A stretch of 64,000 nucleotides of DNA, taken from NCBI RefSeq assembly GCF_037963865.1, contig NZ_CP150170.1:3720001-3784000 (forward strand), given 5' to 3'. The translations under genes were made by a program, and so were the position numbers. Origin of the DNA: Paenibacillus sp. FSL R10-2734. Its GTDB lineage: Bacteria > Bacillota > Bacilli > Paenibacillales > Paenibacillaceae. Positions 18,251 through 26,825 of the stretch are shown in pieces. Each line of letters starts with the position of its first letter. Positions within the stretch are counted from its first letter, which is position 1. The notes beneath the pieces were generated by a model that saw only the letters and a list, made by a program, of their open reading frames with translations, made no database searches and was not told the origin of the DNA.

Positions 18251-18380
18251 GAAGGAGGAAAGAAAACCCTTAGCGATTAGTCATTTTAGGGAGATGCCAG
18301 AGCCGGCCCAGCTGCTATTCAGAGGCCAGCCTGAGGCGCTGCAGACGGAATACAACGCTTTAGCTTTCAGAGAAAAGTAA
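18249..18380 (+). other. GC-rich 43-codon open frame in the rha leader
   Basis: A frame from ATG 18249 to TAA 18380 has a coding-like, GC-rich composition in an AT-rich surround and encodes segments such as FREMPEPAQLLFRGQPEAL. Its ATG overlaps the promoter -10, so only an internal start could be used from the mapped promoter. An internal ATG at 18294 has AGGGAG placed too close. It may be a decayed gene end or a structured leader. I do not recognise the peptide. Confidence 0.25.
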
Positions 18381-18427
18381 TTGATTATGGTTTTAATTAA
18401 TGAACTTATTAGGAGGCTGGTCAAGAA

Positions 18428-19579
18428 ATGAGCACACATGTGTATTACGTACCGTCGACCAATATTATGGGCAAAGGATGCTTGAAAGAAATTGGTCCAT
18501 ATATTCAAGAACTGAATTTAAAGAAAGCTCTTGTAGTCACAGACAAATTCCTTATGAAAAGTGGGATTGCTGGTAAATTGCTGGCGGTATTGGACGAAGC
18601 GGGCATTGAATATGCGATCTATGATGAAGTGAAACCCAATCCGACCTGTAAAAATGTTCATGATGGCGTGGATTACCTCAAAGCACAGAATTGCGACTAT
18701 CTGATTTCCATCGGGGGCGGTTCTCCACAGGATACAGCTAAAGCCATTGGTATCATCGCTACGAACGGCGGACATATCAAAGAGTATGAAGGTGTACACA
18801 AATCGCAGCATAAAGCGCTGCCGATCGTCGCTGTGAATACCACCGCTGGTACTTCAGCTGAAGTAACTATTAACTATGTAATCACAGACGAAGAACGCAA
18901 AGTGAAGATGGTAATGGTGGACAAGAACAGCATTGCTACGATCTCAGTTAATGATCCAGAGCTAATGATAGATAAACCTGCTGCGCTTACGGCAGCGACA
19001 GGAATGGATGCGCTGACTCATGCAATTGAAGCACTGGTGACTCCGGGAGCTTATCCGGTAACCGATGCTACCGCGCTAGCCGCAGTGGAGATTATTTTTG
19101 CTAACTTGGCTCGTACCGTAAAGAATGGTCATGATATTGAGGCTCGTGAGCAAATGGTGTATGCGATATTCCTAGGTGGATTGGCCTTTAATAATGCTGG
19201 GCTTGGATACGTGCATGCGATGGCGCATCAGCTTGGTGGTGTATATGATCTGCCGCACGGCGTATGTAATGCAATGTTGCTACCTTATGTGGAAGAAGAG
19301 AATGCTAAATATGTGCCTGAGAAATTCAGAGCTATTGCCAAAGCTATTGGACTGAATGTAGATAACCAAACGGATAAGCAATGCGCAGACTTCGTAATCG
19401 AGTCAATCAAGGCGTTGTCTAAAGAAGTAGGAATTCCAGCTAAATTATCCGAGCTAGGAGTAGATGAGGTCGATCTTGATCTCTTAGCAGAGAATTCAAT
19501 GAAGGACGCTTGCGCACCAGGTAATCCGTTTATTCCAACTAAAGAAGAAGTCATTACATTATTCAAAAAAATACTATAA
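18428..19579 (+). CDS. fucO: Iron-containing alcohol dehydrogenase, L-lactaldehyde reductase (propanediol oxidoreductase)
   Basis: A group III Fe-dependent dehydrogenase of 383 residues that would reduce L-lactaldehyde, made by RhaD, to 1,2-propanediol with NADH. The nucleotide loop GGGSPQDTAK is at about residues 97-106. Iron ligands D194, H198, H263 and H277 (GMDALTHAIEA; VHAMAHQLGG; LPHGVCN) correspond to those of E. coli FucO. AGGAGG lies upstream of ATG 18428. It is the first gene of the rha operon, which supports the lactaldehyde role over a generic alcohol dehydrogenase. Confidence 0.9.
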   Translation: MSTHVYYVPSTNIMGKGCLKEIGPYIQELNLKKALVVTDKFLMKSGIAGKLLAVLDEAGIEYAIYDEVKPNPTCKNVHDGVDYLKAQNCDYLISIGGGSPQDTAKAIGIIATNGGHIKEYEGVHKSQHKALPIVAVNTTAGTSAEVTINYVITDEERKVKMVMVDKNSIATISVNDPELMIDKPAALTAATGMDALTHAIEALVTPGAYPVTDATALAAVEIIFANLARTVKNGHDIEAREQMVYAIFLGGLAFNNAGLGYVHAMAHQLGGVYDLPHGVCNAMLLPYVEEENAKYVPEKFRAIAKAIGLNVDNQTDKQCADFVIESIKALSKEVGIPAKLSELGVDEVDLDLLAENSMKDACAPGNPFIPTKEEVITLFKKIL

Positions 19580-19606
19580 ATCATCCCTCACCTTAGGAGA
19601 TTCTCT

Positions 19607-21046
19607 ATGAATAATCACATCGCCGTTGACATCGGTGCCTCAAGTGGGCGGCTGGTGCGCGGAACACTGCAAGAAGGCATTCTTTCCTTAGAGGAGCTTC
19701 ATCGGTTTAACAATAGTTTTTCAGAACAAGAGGGTTCCTGTTTCTGGGACATCGATTATTTATTCGAACAGATTATTATTGGGCTTCAAAAAGCCAAGGC
19801 TCTAGGAATTCCAGCATGTACATTAGGTATAGATACATGGGCTGTAGATTATGTACTCTTGGATGCTGAAGGGCATCGTATCCAGGAAGTTTACGCTTAT
19901 CGTGATCGTAGAACCGATCTATTGATGGAAGAGGTAGCTAAGCAATTTTCACCACAATCGATTTATGAAAAGACAGGCATTCAGCAGTTATCCTTCAATA
20001 CTTTGTATCAATTATATGCTCATAGTGACGAGGAATTAGCCAAAGCGGATCAAATCCTACTCGTACCCGATTATCTGTATTATAGATTGACTGGCCACAC
20101 AATCAATGAGGTTACTAACGCATCTACAACACAACTGTTGAATCTTGACACTCAGGAATTCGATGCTGACTTGTTATCTTTTTTGAATATTAAGAGAGAA
20201 CAGTTTGCTACATTGACTGAACCGGGAACCGTCCTTGGTACCCTCGATAAATCACTATTACAGCAATATGATCTTCCCGAATGCCAACTGATCTGTGTAG
20301 CAACACATGATACGGCTTCTGCAGTGCTGGGCGCTCCTCTCAAAGAAGGTTCAGCTTATATCAGTAGTGGTACTTGGTCTTTACTCGGTGTCGAAAGAAC
20401 AGAGCCTCTAAATACAATGAAAGCTATGCAGGCTAACTACACCAATGAGTGGGGCGCATACGGCACCTATAGATTTCTTAAAAATGTAATGGGTCTTTGG
20501 CTCATCCAAGAGGTTCGCAGATTACTGAACGATCGTTATAGCTTTGCGGAGCTAGCTGAGCTTGCACAGGTTGAAGAAGGATTCCGCAGCCTGATCCCTT
20601 GCAATGCTCCAAGATTCCTCAATCCGACAAATATGATCGATGAAATTCGCAATGCCTGTGCAGAGAGTGGGCAGCCCATTCCTGAGACACCTGGACAGCT
20701 CGCACGCTGTATTTTTGACAGCTTGGCGTTATCATATCTTACTTACTTGCAAGAGCTGGAGGAGCTGACAGAAAGTCAGATCGAGGGACTGCAAATTGTC
20801 GGCGGAGGCGCGAACAATCGCCTTTTATGCCAACTAACAGCTAACGCGATTGGCAGAGAAGTGAAGGCTGGCCCAACGGAAGCGACTGCTCTTGGAAATA
20901 TAGTGGTGCAGATGATTAGCACAGGTTCCATTGCAGACATAATTGAGGCAAGAGCCATTATCGAACAATCTTTTGAGATTACATCCTATTTTCCGCAGAC
21001 GATCACGCATTTTGACAACATTCTAAGTCGCTGGAAAGATCTTTAA
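19607..21046 (+). CDS. rhaB: Rhamnulokinase
   Basis: FGGY-family sugar kinase, 479 residues, phosphorylating L-rhamnulose with ATP. The N-terminal phosphate motif is AVDIGASSGRL at residues 5-15. TLGIDTWAVDY gives the catalytic-domain aspartate, and IVGGGANNRLLCQLTAN lies in the C-terminal ATP-binding lobe at about residues 396-412. TAGGAGA precedes ATG 19607, 28 nt after fucO. Flanking rhaA and rhaD make the substrate assignment firm. Confidence 0.94.
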   Translation: MNNHIAVDIGASSGRLVRGTLQEGILSLEELHRFNNSFSEQEGSCFWDIDYLFEQIIIGLQKAKALGIPACTLGIDTWAVDYVLLDAEGHRIQEVYAYRDRRTDLLMEEVAKQFSPQSIYEKTGIQQLSFNTLYQLYAHSDEELAKADQILLVPDYLYYRLTGHTINEVTNASTTQLLNLDTQEFDADLLSFLNIKREQFATLTEPGTVLGTLDKSLLQQYDLPECQLICVATHDTASAVLGAPLKEGSAYISSGTWSLLGVERTEPLNTMKAMQANYTNEWGAYGTYRFLKNVMGLWLIQEVRRLLNDRYSFAELAELAQVEEGFRSLIPCNAPRFLNPTNMIDEIRNACAESGQPIPETPGQLARCIFDSLALSYLTYLQELEELTESQIEGLQIVGGGANNRLLCQLTANAIGREVKAGPTEATALGNIVVQMISTGSIADIIEARAIIEQSFEITSYFPQTITHFDNILSRWKDL

Positions 21047-21111
21047 GTGTCCAAGTAAAAGAGCTTATCTAAGCGAAATAGACGTTGCCTTATTTTAGGA
21101 GGATAAACAGC

Positions 21112-22368
21112 ATGGATCAAAGTATTATCAATAGCTATAACGAAGCCAAAAAACTATACGCAACTCACGGAATTGATGTAGAGAAAGTACTGGAGCAACT
21201 CGCACAAATTAAAATTTCTCTTCATTGCTGGCAGGGGGATGATGTACAGGGGTTTCTTTTTAAAGATAAAGAATTAAGTGGAGGAATAGCGGTAACGGGA
21301 AGTTATCCCGGCCGAGCTGGCACGCCAGATCAATTGCGTCAGGATTTAGAAAAGGCATTGTCCCTTATTCCTGGCAAGCACAAGGTTAATTTACATGCTA
21401 TCTATGCAGATACAGATGAAGAAGTAGACTTAGATGAATTAGAGCCACGCCACTTTCAATCTTGGGTAGACTGGGCGAATGAGCAGGGACTGGGTCTTGA
21501 TTTTAATCCAACGTGTTTCTCGCATCCTAAAGCAGCAGACGGTTTTACGCTCAGTCATTCGGACGAGGAGATTCGTAATTTCTGGATTAAGCACTGTAAG
21601 GCCTCACGCACCATTGCCGAACATTTTGGTAAGGAGCTGGGTCAACCTTGCGTAACTAACTTTTGGGTACCAGACGGATATAAAGATACACCAGTTGATC
21701 GTTTAGCTCCAAGAGTGCGGTTAATGGAGTCGCTGGATGAAATTTTTAGTGAGGAAATTGACCCTCTTTATAATATTGATGCTGTAGAAAGTAAATTGTT
21801 CGGAATCGGTTCTGAGAGTTATGTGGTTGGATCTCATGAGTTCTATATGGGCTATGGCTTAACTCGCGGCAAAACCATCTGTTTGGATGCCGGACATTTC
21901 CATCCTACTGAAGTAATCTCGAATAAGCTATCTTCGATTCTTATGTTTAGTGAGCAACTGTTACTACATGTAAGTAGACCTGTCCGTTGGGACAGTGATC
22001 ACGTTGTAACAATGGACGATGAGCTGCTGGAAATCGCACGTGAATTGGTCCGTGGGGATCTGCTCTCCCGTACGAATATTGGACTGGACTTCTTCGATGG
22101 CAGTATTAATCATATCGCCGCATGGGTGATAGGTACACGCAATACCATAAAGGCACTGCTACGGGCGATGCTGGAGCCGATTGAAGAGCTTAAACGAATC
22201 GAAGGATCTGGAGATTACACCACACGCTTAGCGTTGGTGGAGGAATTCAAATCGTATCCATTTGGAGCAATCTGGGATTATTACTGTGCTTCACAAGATA
22301 CTCCTGTTCGTGAGCAATGGTTAGCTGACGTGAAGCAATATGAAAAGGAAGTTCTGTCTGCAAGATAG
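21112..22368 (+). CDS. rhaA: L-rhamnose isomerase
   Basis: Interconverts L-rhamnose and L-rhamnulose in the cytosol with Mn. At 418 residues it matches the family (about 419). Family signatures include LHCWQGDDVQGF near residue 36, NPTCFSHPKAADGF and DAGHFHPTEVISNK, the last providing metal-binding D and H. ATG 21112 is chosen because TTAGGAGG ends 9 nt before it; an in-frame extension to 21085 has no ribosome binding site. Confidence 0.96.
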   Translation: MDQSIINSYNEAKKLYATHGIDVEKVLEQLAQIKISLHCWQGDDVQGFLFKDKELSGGIAVTGSYPGRAGTPDQLRQDLEKALSLIPGKHKVNLHAIYADTDEEVDLDELEPRHFQSWVDWANEQGLGLDFNPTCFSHPKAADGFTLSHSDEEIRNFWIKHCKASRTIAEHFGKELGQPCVTNFWVPDGYKDTPVDRLAPRVRLMESLDEIFSEEIDPLYNIDAVESKLFGIGSESYVVGSHEFYMGYGLTRGKTICLDAGHFHPTEVISNKLSSILMFSEQLLLHVSRPVRWDSDHVVTMDDELLEIARELVRGDLLSRTNIGLDFFDGSINHIAAWVIGTRNTIKALLRAMLEPIEELKRIEGSGDYTTRLALVEEFKSYPFGAIWDYYCASQDTPVREQWLADVKQYEKEVLSAR

Positions 22369-22411
22369 AGAGTGGATGTGGAGAGAAACATATACAAAGG
22401 AGAGATTGACA

Positions 22412-23257
22412 ATGAGTACATCTGTATTAGAATCCAAAGGGTATATTGCTAGTAGTGAGGCTCCATTTATTCAGGAAATGTCGGAGATTACTCGTCATAT
22501 GTGGGAGCTTGGCTGGGATGAGCTGAATGGCGGTAATGTCAGCTATCTGCTGGATGAGAATGAGGTTGCTAAATATATTAACGTTCTGGAACCACTACGT
22601 ACCATTAAACTTACCTTCCCTGTAAAAGAATTAGCCGGCAAATATTTCATCGTAACAGGTTCTGGCAAGTATTTCAGAAATGTGATCAAAGACCCAGAAG
22701 CCAACCTCGGTGTGCTTCGTGTTAGTGACAATGGTGAAAGCGTAGAAGTGTTATGGGGATTGCGGAACGGCGCTGTACCTACAAGTGAATTGGCTTCCCA
22801 TTTCATGAGCCATATTGAGCGTTTAAAGGTGGACCCTACGCACCGTATCGTGCTGCATACACATGCTACGAATGTTATCGCGATGACCTTCACGCATGAT
22901 CTGGACGAATTGAAGTTTACGAAGACACTTTGGGAAATGTGCACAGAATGCCTTGTTGTTTTCCCGGATGGCGTTAGTGTCATTCCTTGGATTGTTCCTG
23001 GCAGCAGTGAAATTGGCCGCGAAACCGCTAAGAAAATGAAGGATCACCGCCTAGTGATCTGGCCGCAGCACGGGATTTTCGGCACAGGCTCCACCATGGA
23101 TGCTACCTTTGGTCTAGTTGAGACTGTAGAAAAGGCTGCTACGATCTACAACCTCATCGGTGGAAGAGAAATTAAACAAAAGATTACGGATCAGCAGCTG
23201 TCGGATTTAGCAAAAGCGTTCGGAGTAACACCTAAAGCTGGGATTCTTGAAGTTTAA
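22412..23257 (+). CDS. rhaD: L-rhamnulose-1-phosphate aldolase
   Basis: Class II zinc aldolase splitting L-rhamnulose 1-phosphate into dihydroxyacetone phosphate and L-lactaldehyde, the latter used by FucO. Length 281. The substrate-phosphate segment is NGGNVSYLLD, HTHATN gives two zinc histidines and WPQHGIFGTG the third. AAAGGAGAG precedes ATG 22412; upstream in-frame starts overlap rhaA and lack a site. It is the last gene of the operon, followed by a strong terminator. No rhamnose transporter or mutarotase is present in this cluster. Confidence 0.95.
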   Translation: MSTSVLESKGYIASSEAPFIQEMSEITRHMWELGWDELNGGNVSYLLDENEVAKYINVLEPLRTIKLTFPVKELAGKYFIVTGSGKYFRNVIKDPEANLGVLRVSDNGESVEVLWGLRNGAVPTSELASHFMSHIERLKVDPTHRIVLHTHATNVIAMTFTHDLDELKFTKTLWEMCTECLVVFPDGVSVIPWIVPGSSEIGRETAKKMKDHRLVIWPQHGIFGTGSTMDATFGLVETVEKAATIYNLIGGREIKQKITDQQLSDLAKAFGVTPKAGILEV

Positions 23258-23274
23258 GAAATTGTTAATGTGAT

Positions 23275-23317
23275 AAAAACCGGGCATTCGCAGATTTTGC
23301 GAGGTCCGGTTTTTTTT
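23275..23317 (+). terminator. Intrinsic terminator of the rha operon
   Basis: aaaaaccgg (23275-23283) pairs with ccggttttt (23306-23314), with inner stem cgca/tgcg, followed by eight T. Confidence 0.8.
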
Positions 23318-23500
23318 GTTGTTTAGGAAATTATACAATACAAAAAAATGTGGATAACTCCGAAGACAGAGGGTGAAGAAGCAGGAAACATGGAAAAAAC
23401 GAGGAGTCATCTGTCAAATTCTAAAAGATCACTTTCATGGATTCATGGAAATGCACGGTCTTCAGCTGTTATAGGGACTTCGTAGTTTAGTCGAGCTTAC
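23318..23500. other. Non-coding stretch before the tandem array
   Basis: I see no ORF with a ribosome binding site, no hairpin with a T-run and no promoter of good quality here. Confidence 0.4.
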
Positions 23501-23504
23501 GGAC

Positions 23505-23816
23505 AAATGTACGCGAAAAACCGAATACAATGTGCCGCCGGTAACGTAAATGAGCCAAATGTATGCGAAAAACCGAACACATTGTGCCGTGGATAACGTA
23601 AACGAGCCGAATGTATGCGAAAAACCGAATACAATGTGCCGCCGGCAACGTAAACGAGCCAAATGTATGCGAAAAACCGAATACAATGTGCCGACGGTAA
23701 CGTAAACGCGCCGAATATATGCGAAAAACCGAATACAATGTGCCGATGGTAATGTAAACATGCCAAATGAATGCGAAAAACCGAATACAATGTGCCGCCG
23801 ATAACGTAAACGAGCT
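23505..23816. repeat. Six-copy 52-bp tandem repeat
   Basis: The anchor gcgaaaaaccgaa starts at 23513, 23565, 23617, 23669, 23721 and 23773, an exact 52-bp period. Units differ by point changes, concentrated just after gtgccg (ccgg, tgga, ccgg, acgg, atgg, ccga). Because 52 is not a multiple of three, all three minus-strand frames stay open and encode the same peptide phrases in shifted order, so these apparent ORFs are by-products. No unique spacers exist, hence not CRISPR. Confidence 0.9.
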
Positions 23817-23849
23817 AGCGCCGTTATCCGCCCTGAATCACTCGGAATG

Positions 23850-24095
23850 GGCTTGTTATTAGGGAATAAGAGGAATACGATCTGTCCGTAATATATGTGC
23901 TCATTTCATCGGAATAAAGGCCATACGGTCCGTAAGCGGAACTTTACTACGAAGGTGTATATGGATACGAGTATGGAATTACGGATGTACTCAGCTTGTA
24001 ACTCTACCTCAAAGGACGACGTCAGGCGTGTTTTTTTTGATTATTGTGATAACCAGTAAGTTGCATTTTCCATCTTCTGGGTAGATAATTAAGCC
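23850..24095. other. Non-coding stretch with possible dispersed-repeat fragments
   Basis: Contains two related phrases, ggaatacgatctgtccgtaat (23872-23892) and ccatacggtccgtaagcgg (23921-23939), of a kind I remember from Paenibacillus intergenic DNA. A T-run near 24030 follows no clear hairpin. No gene was found. Confidence 0.3.
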
Positions 24096-24108
24096 TTACT
24101 TAAAGTAA
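24096..24108. promoter_or_regulatory. Inverted repeat upstream of the Old Yellow Enzyme gene, candidate operator
   Basis: TTACTT and AAGTAA form a perfect inverted repeat around one base, 28 bp before the start. The form resembles sites of HxlR-type redox or quinone sensors such as YodB/CatR, which control oxidoreductases of this kind. No such regulator gene is adjacent. Confidence 0.35.
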
Positions 24109-24135
24109 TCAAATAATCTATTGGAGGTAAAATGT

Positions 24136-25230
24136 ATGAATACAGAGCTATTATTTTCACCTTTTCAAGTGGGGAATCTTTCACTGACGAACCGAATCGT
24201 CATGGCACCGATGACACGGGTGTACTCGCCGGATGGTGTACCAGGAAGCAATGTTGCCGCATATTACCGTAGACGGGCAGAGGGTGGGGTAGGATTGATC
24301 GTTACCGAGGGTACAGCCATTAACCATCCTTCGGCAGTCAGCCACGCCAATATTCCCAATATACATGAAGATGCAGCATTAGAGGGCTGGATGCAGGTTG
24401 TAGAAGAGGTTCACTCGGCTGGCGGTAAGATCATCCCGCAATTATGGCATGTGGGAATGGCGCGCACTAAAGGGGAAGGACCTAATGTTGAAGCCCTTCC
24501 TATTGGCCCTTCTGGTCTGAATTTAGCAGGAGAACCTGTGACAGAGCCACTGTCTACAGCTGAAGTTGAGAGCTTAGTCTCAGCATTTGCTCAAGCGGCC
24601 GCGAATGCGAAAAAAGTGGGTTTTGATGGTATCGAGATTCACGGCGCACATGGTTATCTGATTGACCAGTTCTTCTGGGAAAGAACGAACAAACGTACCG
24701 ATCGTTACGGTGGCGATTTAGTGAGTAGAACTACATTTGCAGTAGAGGTTATTGAAGCGTGCCGCAAAGCGGTTGGACCAGATTTTCCGATCGTGCTGCG
24801 CTTCTCTCAGTGGAAATTAGGAGCTTATGATGAGAAGTTGGCGAAGAACGCTAGTGAACTTGAAAGCTTCCTTACTCCACTCAGCGAAGCTGGCGTAGAT
24901 ATCTTCCACTGCTCCACTCGTCGCTTCAGCCAGCCTGAATTTGCAGGATCTGACCTTAATCTTGCAGGCTGGACAAAGAAGATCACGGGAAAACCATGTA
25001 TTACGGTGGGTTCGATCGGTCTGCACAGTGACTTTTTTGCAGAAGACTCAGCTCAGAAGACAGAAGATAACATAGATGAATTACTGGAAAGAATGGAACG
25101 TGAGGAGTTTGATCTGGTTGCGGTTGGAAGAGCTTTGATTAGCGATCCTGCTTGGCCTGCCAAAGTTCAGAGTGGAGATTTAGATGAAATCATTCCATTC
25201 ACGGCTGAATCGACAAAAACTCTATACTAA
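24136..25230 (+). CDS. NADH:flavin oxidoreductase, Old Yellow Enzyme family
   Basis: FMN-dependent TIM-barrel ene-reductase of 364 residues that reduces activated C=C bonds, quinones or nitro compounds with NAD(P)H. The FMN-binding start NRIVMAPMTR is at about residues 20-29. GFDGIEIHGAHGYLIDQF carries the substrate-anchoring H-x-x-H pair, and ERTNKRTDRYGG and AVGRALISDP are family hallmarks. ATG 24136 has GGAGG 8 nt upstream; TTG 24121 lacks a site. It is monocistronic with a small palindrome upstream. The natural substrate is unknown. Confidence 0.92.
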   Translation: MNTELLFSPFQVGNLSLTNRIVMAPMTRVYSPDGVPGSNVAAYYRRRAEGGVGLIVTEGTAINHPSAVSHANIPNIHEDAALEGWMQVVEEVHSAGGKIIPQLWHVGMARTKGEGPNVEALPIGPSGLNLAGEPVTEPLSTAEVESLVSAFAQAAANAKKVGFDGIEIHGAHGYLIDQFFWERTNKRTDRYGGDLVSRTTFAVEVIEACRKAVGPDFPIVLRFSQWKLGAYDEKLAKNASELESFLTPLSEAGVDIFHCSTRRFSQPEFAGSDLNLAGWTKKITGKPCITVGSIGLHSDFFAEDSAQKTEDNIDELLERMEREEFDLVAVGRALISDPAWPAKVQSGDLDEIIPFTAESTKTLY

Positions 25231-25340
25231 AGGATAGAAAAGTGTATCGCTTCTTTACAGCTCTATTTTTAGAATAATTTTCATTCAGGGCTAATATTAT
25301 CATAGATATTAAAAAGCATAATAGGTAGGGAGGATATGGG

Positions 25341-26780
25341 TTGATAGATATCACAGAAGTCTTCATAGATACTCTAGCACCGAACAGTGCAGCAATTAAG
25401 AACGGGCAAGGACTAGTTAAGAAGAGACGATTCGTCCAATATAATCAGTCGGAAGACGGCGTGGTTCTATTTGGTGAATGCGGTGGTAGCGGTAGTAGCA
25501 ACTACTATCCTTCTGCTGATTTTGTTGTTTCTGACAAGCCGGTGATGCGTTGTACTTGTCCAAGTAGGCAGCTTCCTTGCAAGCATGTCCTCGGATTGCT
25601 CTATGCCTATGTAGGCAAGGAGACTTTCGTACCTGCAACGATCCCTGAAGATCTTGCTGCTAAACGAGAGAAGATGAGTAAGCGTGAAGAACGAAAGTCT
25701 GAGCTTGCTGCGGAGGGGGCTAATGTAAAGCCCAAGAAAGTGAACAAGTCTGCACTTAAGAAAAAGATTGGCGCTCAACTGGAGGGCTTGGCTGTACTGG
25801 AGAAACTGACCCAATCGCTTATACGTGCAGGTCTTGGAACAATAGATGCCAAGGGTGTAAAGGATATTCAGGTGCACGTGAAGATGATGGGCAATTATTA
25901 CTTAACTGGTGCACAAATTGAATTAAGGCGATTTGCTTTATTGCTCTCCTCTTCTGACCATCGTGAGAAGACTTATTCATTAGCAATAGAGCAGCTAACC
26001 CGAATTCATGCGTTCATCAAGAAAGGGCGCGCTCATCTAACAATGAAGCTGGAAGATCCGGATATGTCTTTGAATCATGAATCTACGATAGAAGAATGGC
26101 TTGGTCATGCTTGGCAGCTAACGGATCTTAAGGAATGTGGTCTGATGAGCTCGGATGTAGAGCTGATCCAGCTTTCATTCCTCAGCTATGATGATGCGGC
26201 CAGACAGGAATATGTAGACCTGGGCTACTGGATAGAAAAGTCTACAGGTGATATACATCGCACACTCCAATATCGCCCTTATAAAGCAGCTAAGTATATT
26301 CATGAAGAAGATAGTTTTACCGAAGTTGCAGTCATTCCTTCCTTATATCGTTACCCTGGTGACCGGAATCGACGGGTCCGATTTGAGAATATGTCAACGC
26401 GCCCGCTAACCGATCAGGATATGGAGTGGATTGTTGCTACAGCATCTCATTCTTTTTCCGAAAGCTTCAAGCAGATAAAAAATCAATTAAAGAATCCCCT
26501 AGCAGACAAGAATCCTGTGATGTTGCTGCATGTGAATAAGATTAGCAAGTCTCAGCAAGATCAGTTCGTCATTACGGACGAAGCGGGCCAACATCTAGTG
26601 TTAGATCAAGTAGCAGCACTCGAACAGGATACACTGTCGCTGTTACAATACTTTTCATTCGATCAATTATCGGATTCGACGATGTTACTTATGTTTGAAC
26701 ACCAACTGGATACAGGACGATTGAAAGCACAACCTTTAACCCTTATCAAAGGGAAGGAAATGATTCGACTCTTATATTAA
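25341..26780 (+). CDS. SWIM zinc-finger protein, first gene of a five-gene MoxR/VWA module
   Basis: A 479-residue protein with a SWIM zinc site C71-T-C73-x6-C80-K-H82, followed by a Lys/Arg-rich linker (about 100-145) and a long unclassified C-terminal region. SWIM domains bind nucleic acid or proteins. TTG 25341 is the start: GGGAGG lies 7 nt before it, and the nearby ATG 25335 hits a stop after two codons. The next gene follows within 50 nt. It resembles E. coli YehQ, which sits with YehL, YehM and YehP in a similar set (from memory). Function of the set is not established. Confidence 0.8.
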   Translation: MIDITEVFIDTLAPNSAAIKNGQGLVKKRRFVQYNQSEDGVVLFGECGGSGSSNYYPSADFVVSDKPVMRCTCPSRQLPCKHVLGLLYAYVGKETFVPATIPEDLAAKREKMSKREERKSELAAEGANVKPKKVNKSALKKKIGAQLEGLAVLEKLTQSLIRAGLGTIDAKGVKDIQVHVKMMGNYYLTGAQIELRRFALLLSSSDHREKTYSLAIEQLTRIHAFIKKGRAHLTMKLEDPDMSLNHESTIEEWLGHAWQLTDLKECGLMSSDVELIQLSFLSYDDAARQEYVDLGYWIEKSTGDIHRTLQYRPYKAAKYIHEEDSFTEVAVIPSLYRYPGDRNRRVRFENMSTRPLTDQDMEWIVATASHSFSESFKQIKNQLKNPLADKNPVMLLHVNKISKSQQDQFVITDEAGQHLVLDQVAALEQDTLSLLQYFSFDQLSDSTMLLMFEHQLDTGRLKAQPLTLIKGKEMIRLLY

Positions 26781-26825
26781 AAAAATAAGGGTTTGCGCTA
26801 TACATATTGGGGGGGAGGAATATCC

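Noticed and set aside
23462..23790. Three overlapping minus-strand ORFs of 83-99 codons with repeating peptide phrases
   Set aside because: They arise because the 52-bp tandem repeat stays open in every frame; none has a ribosome binding site.
23505..23816. CRISPR array
   Set aside because: The units follow each other without unique spacers, the period is 52 bp with mutations throughout, and no cas gene is near.
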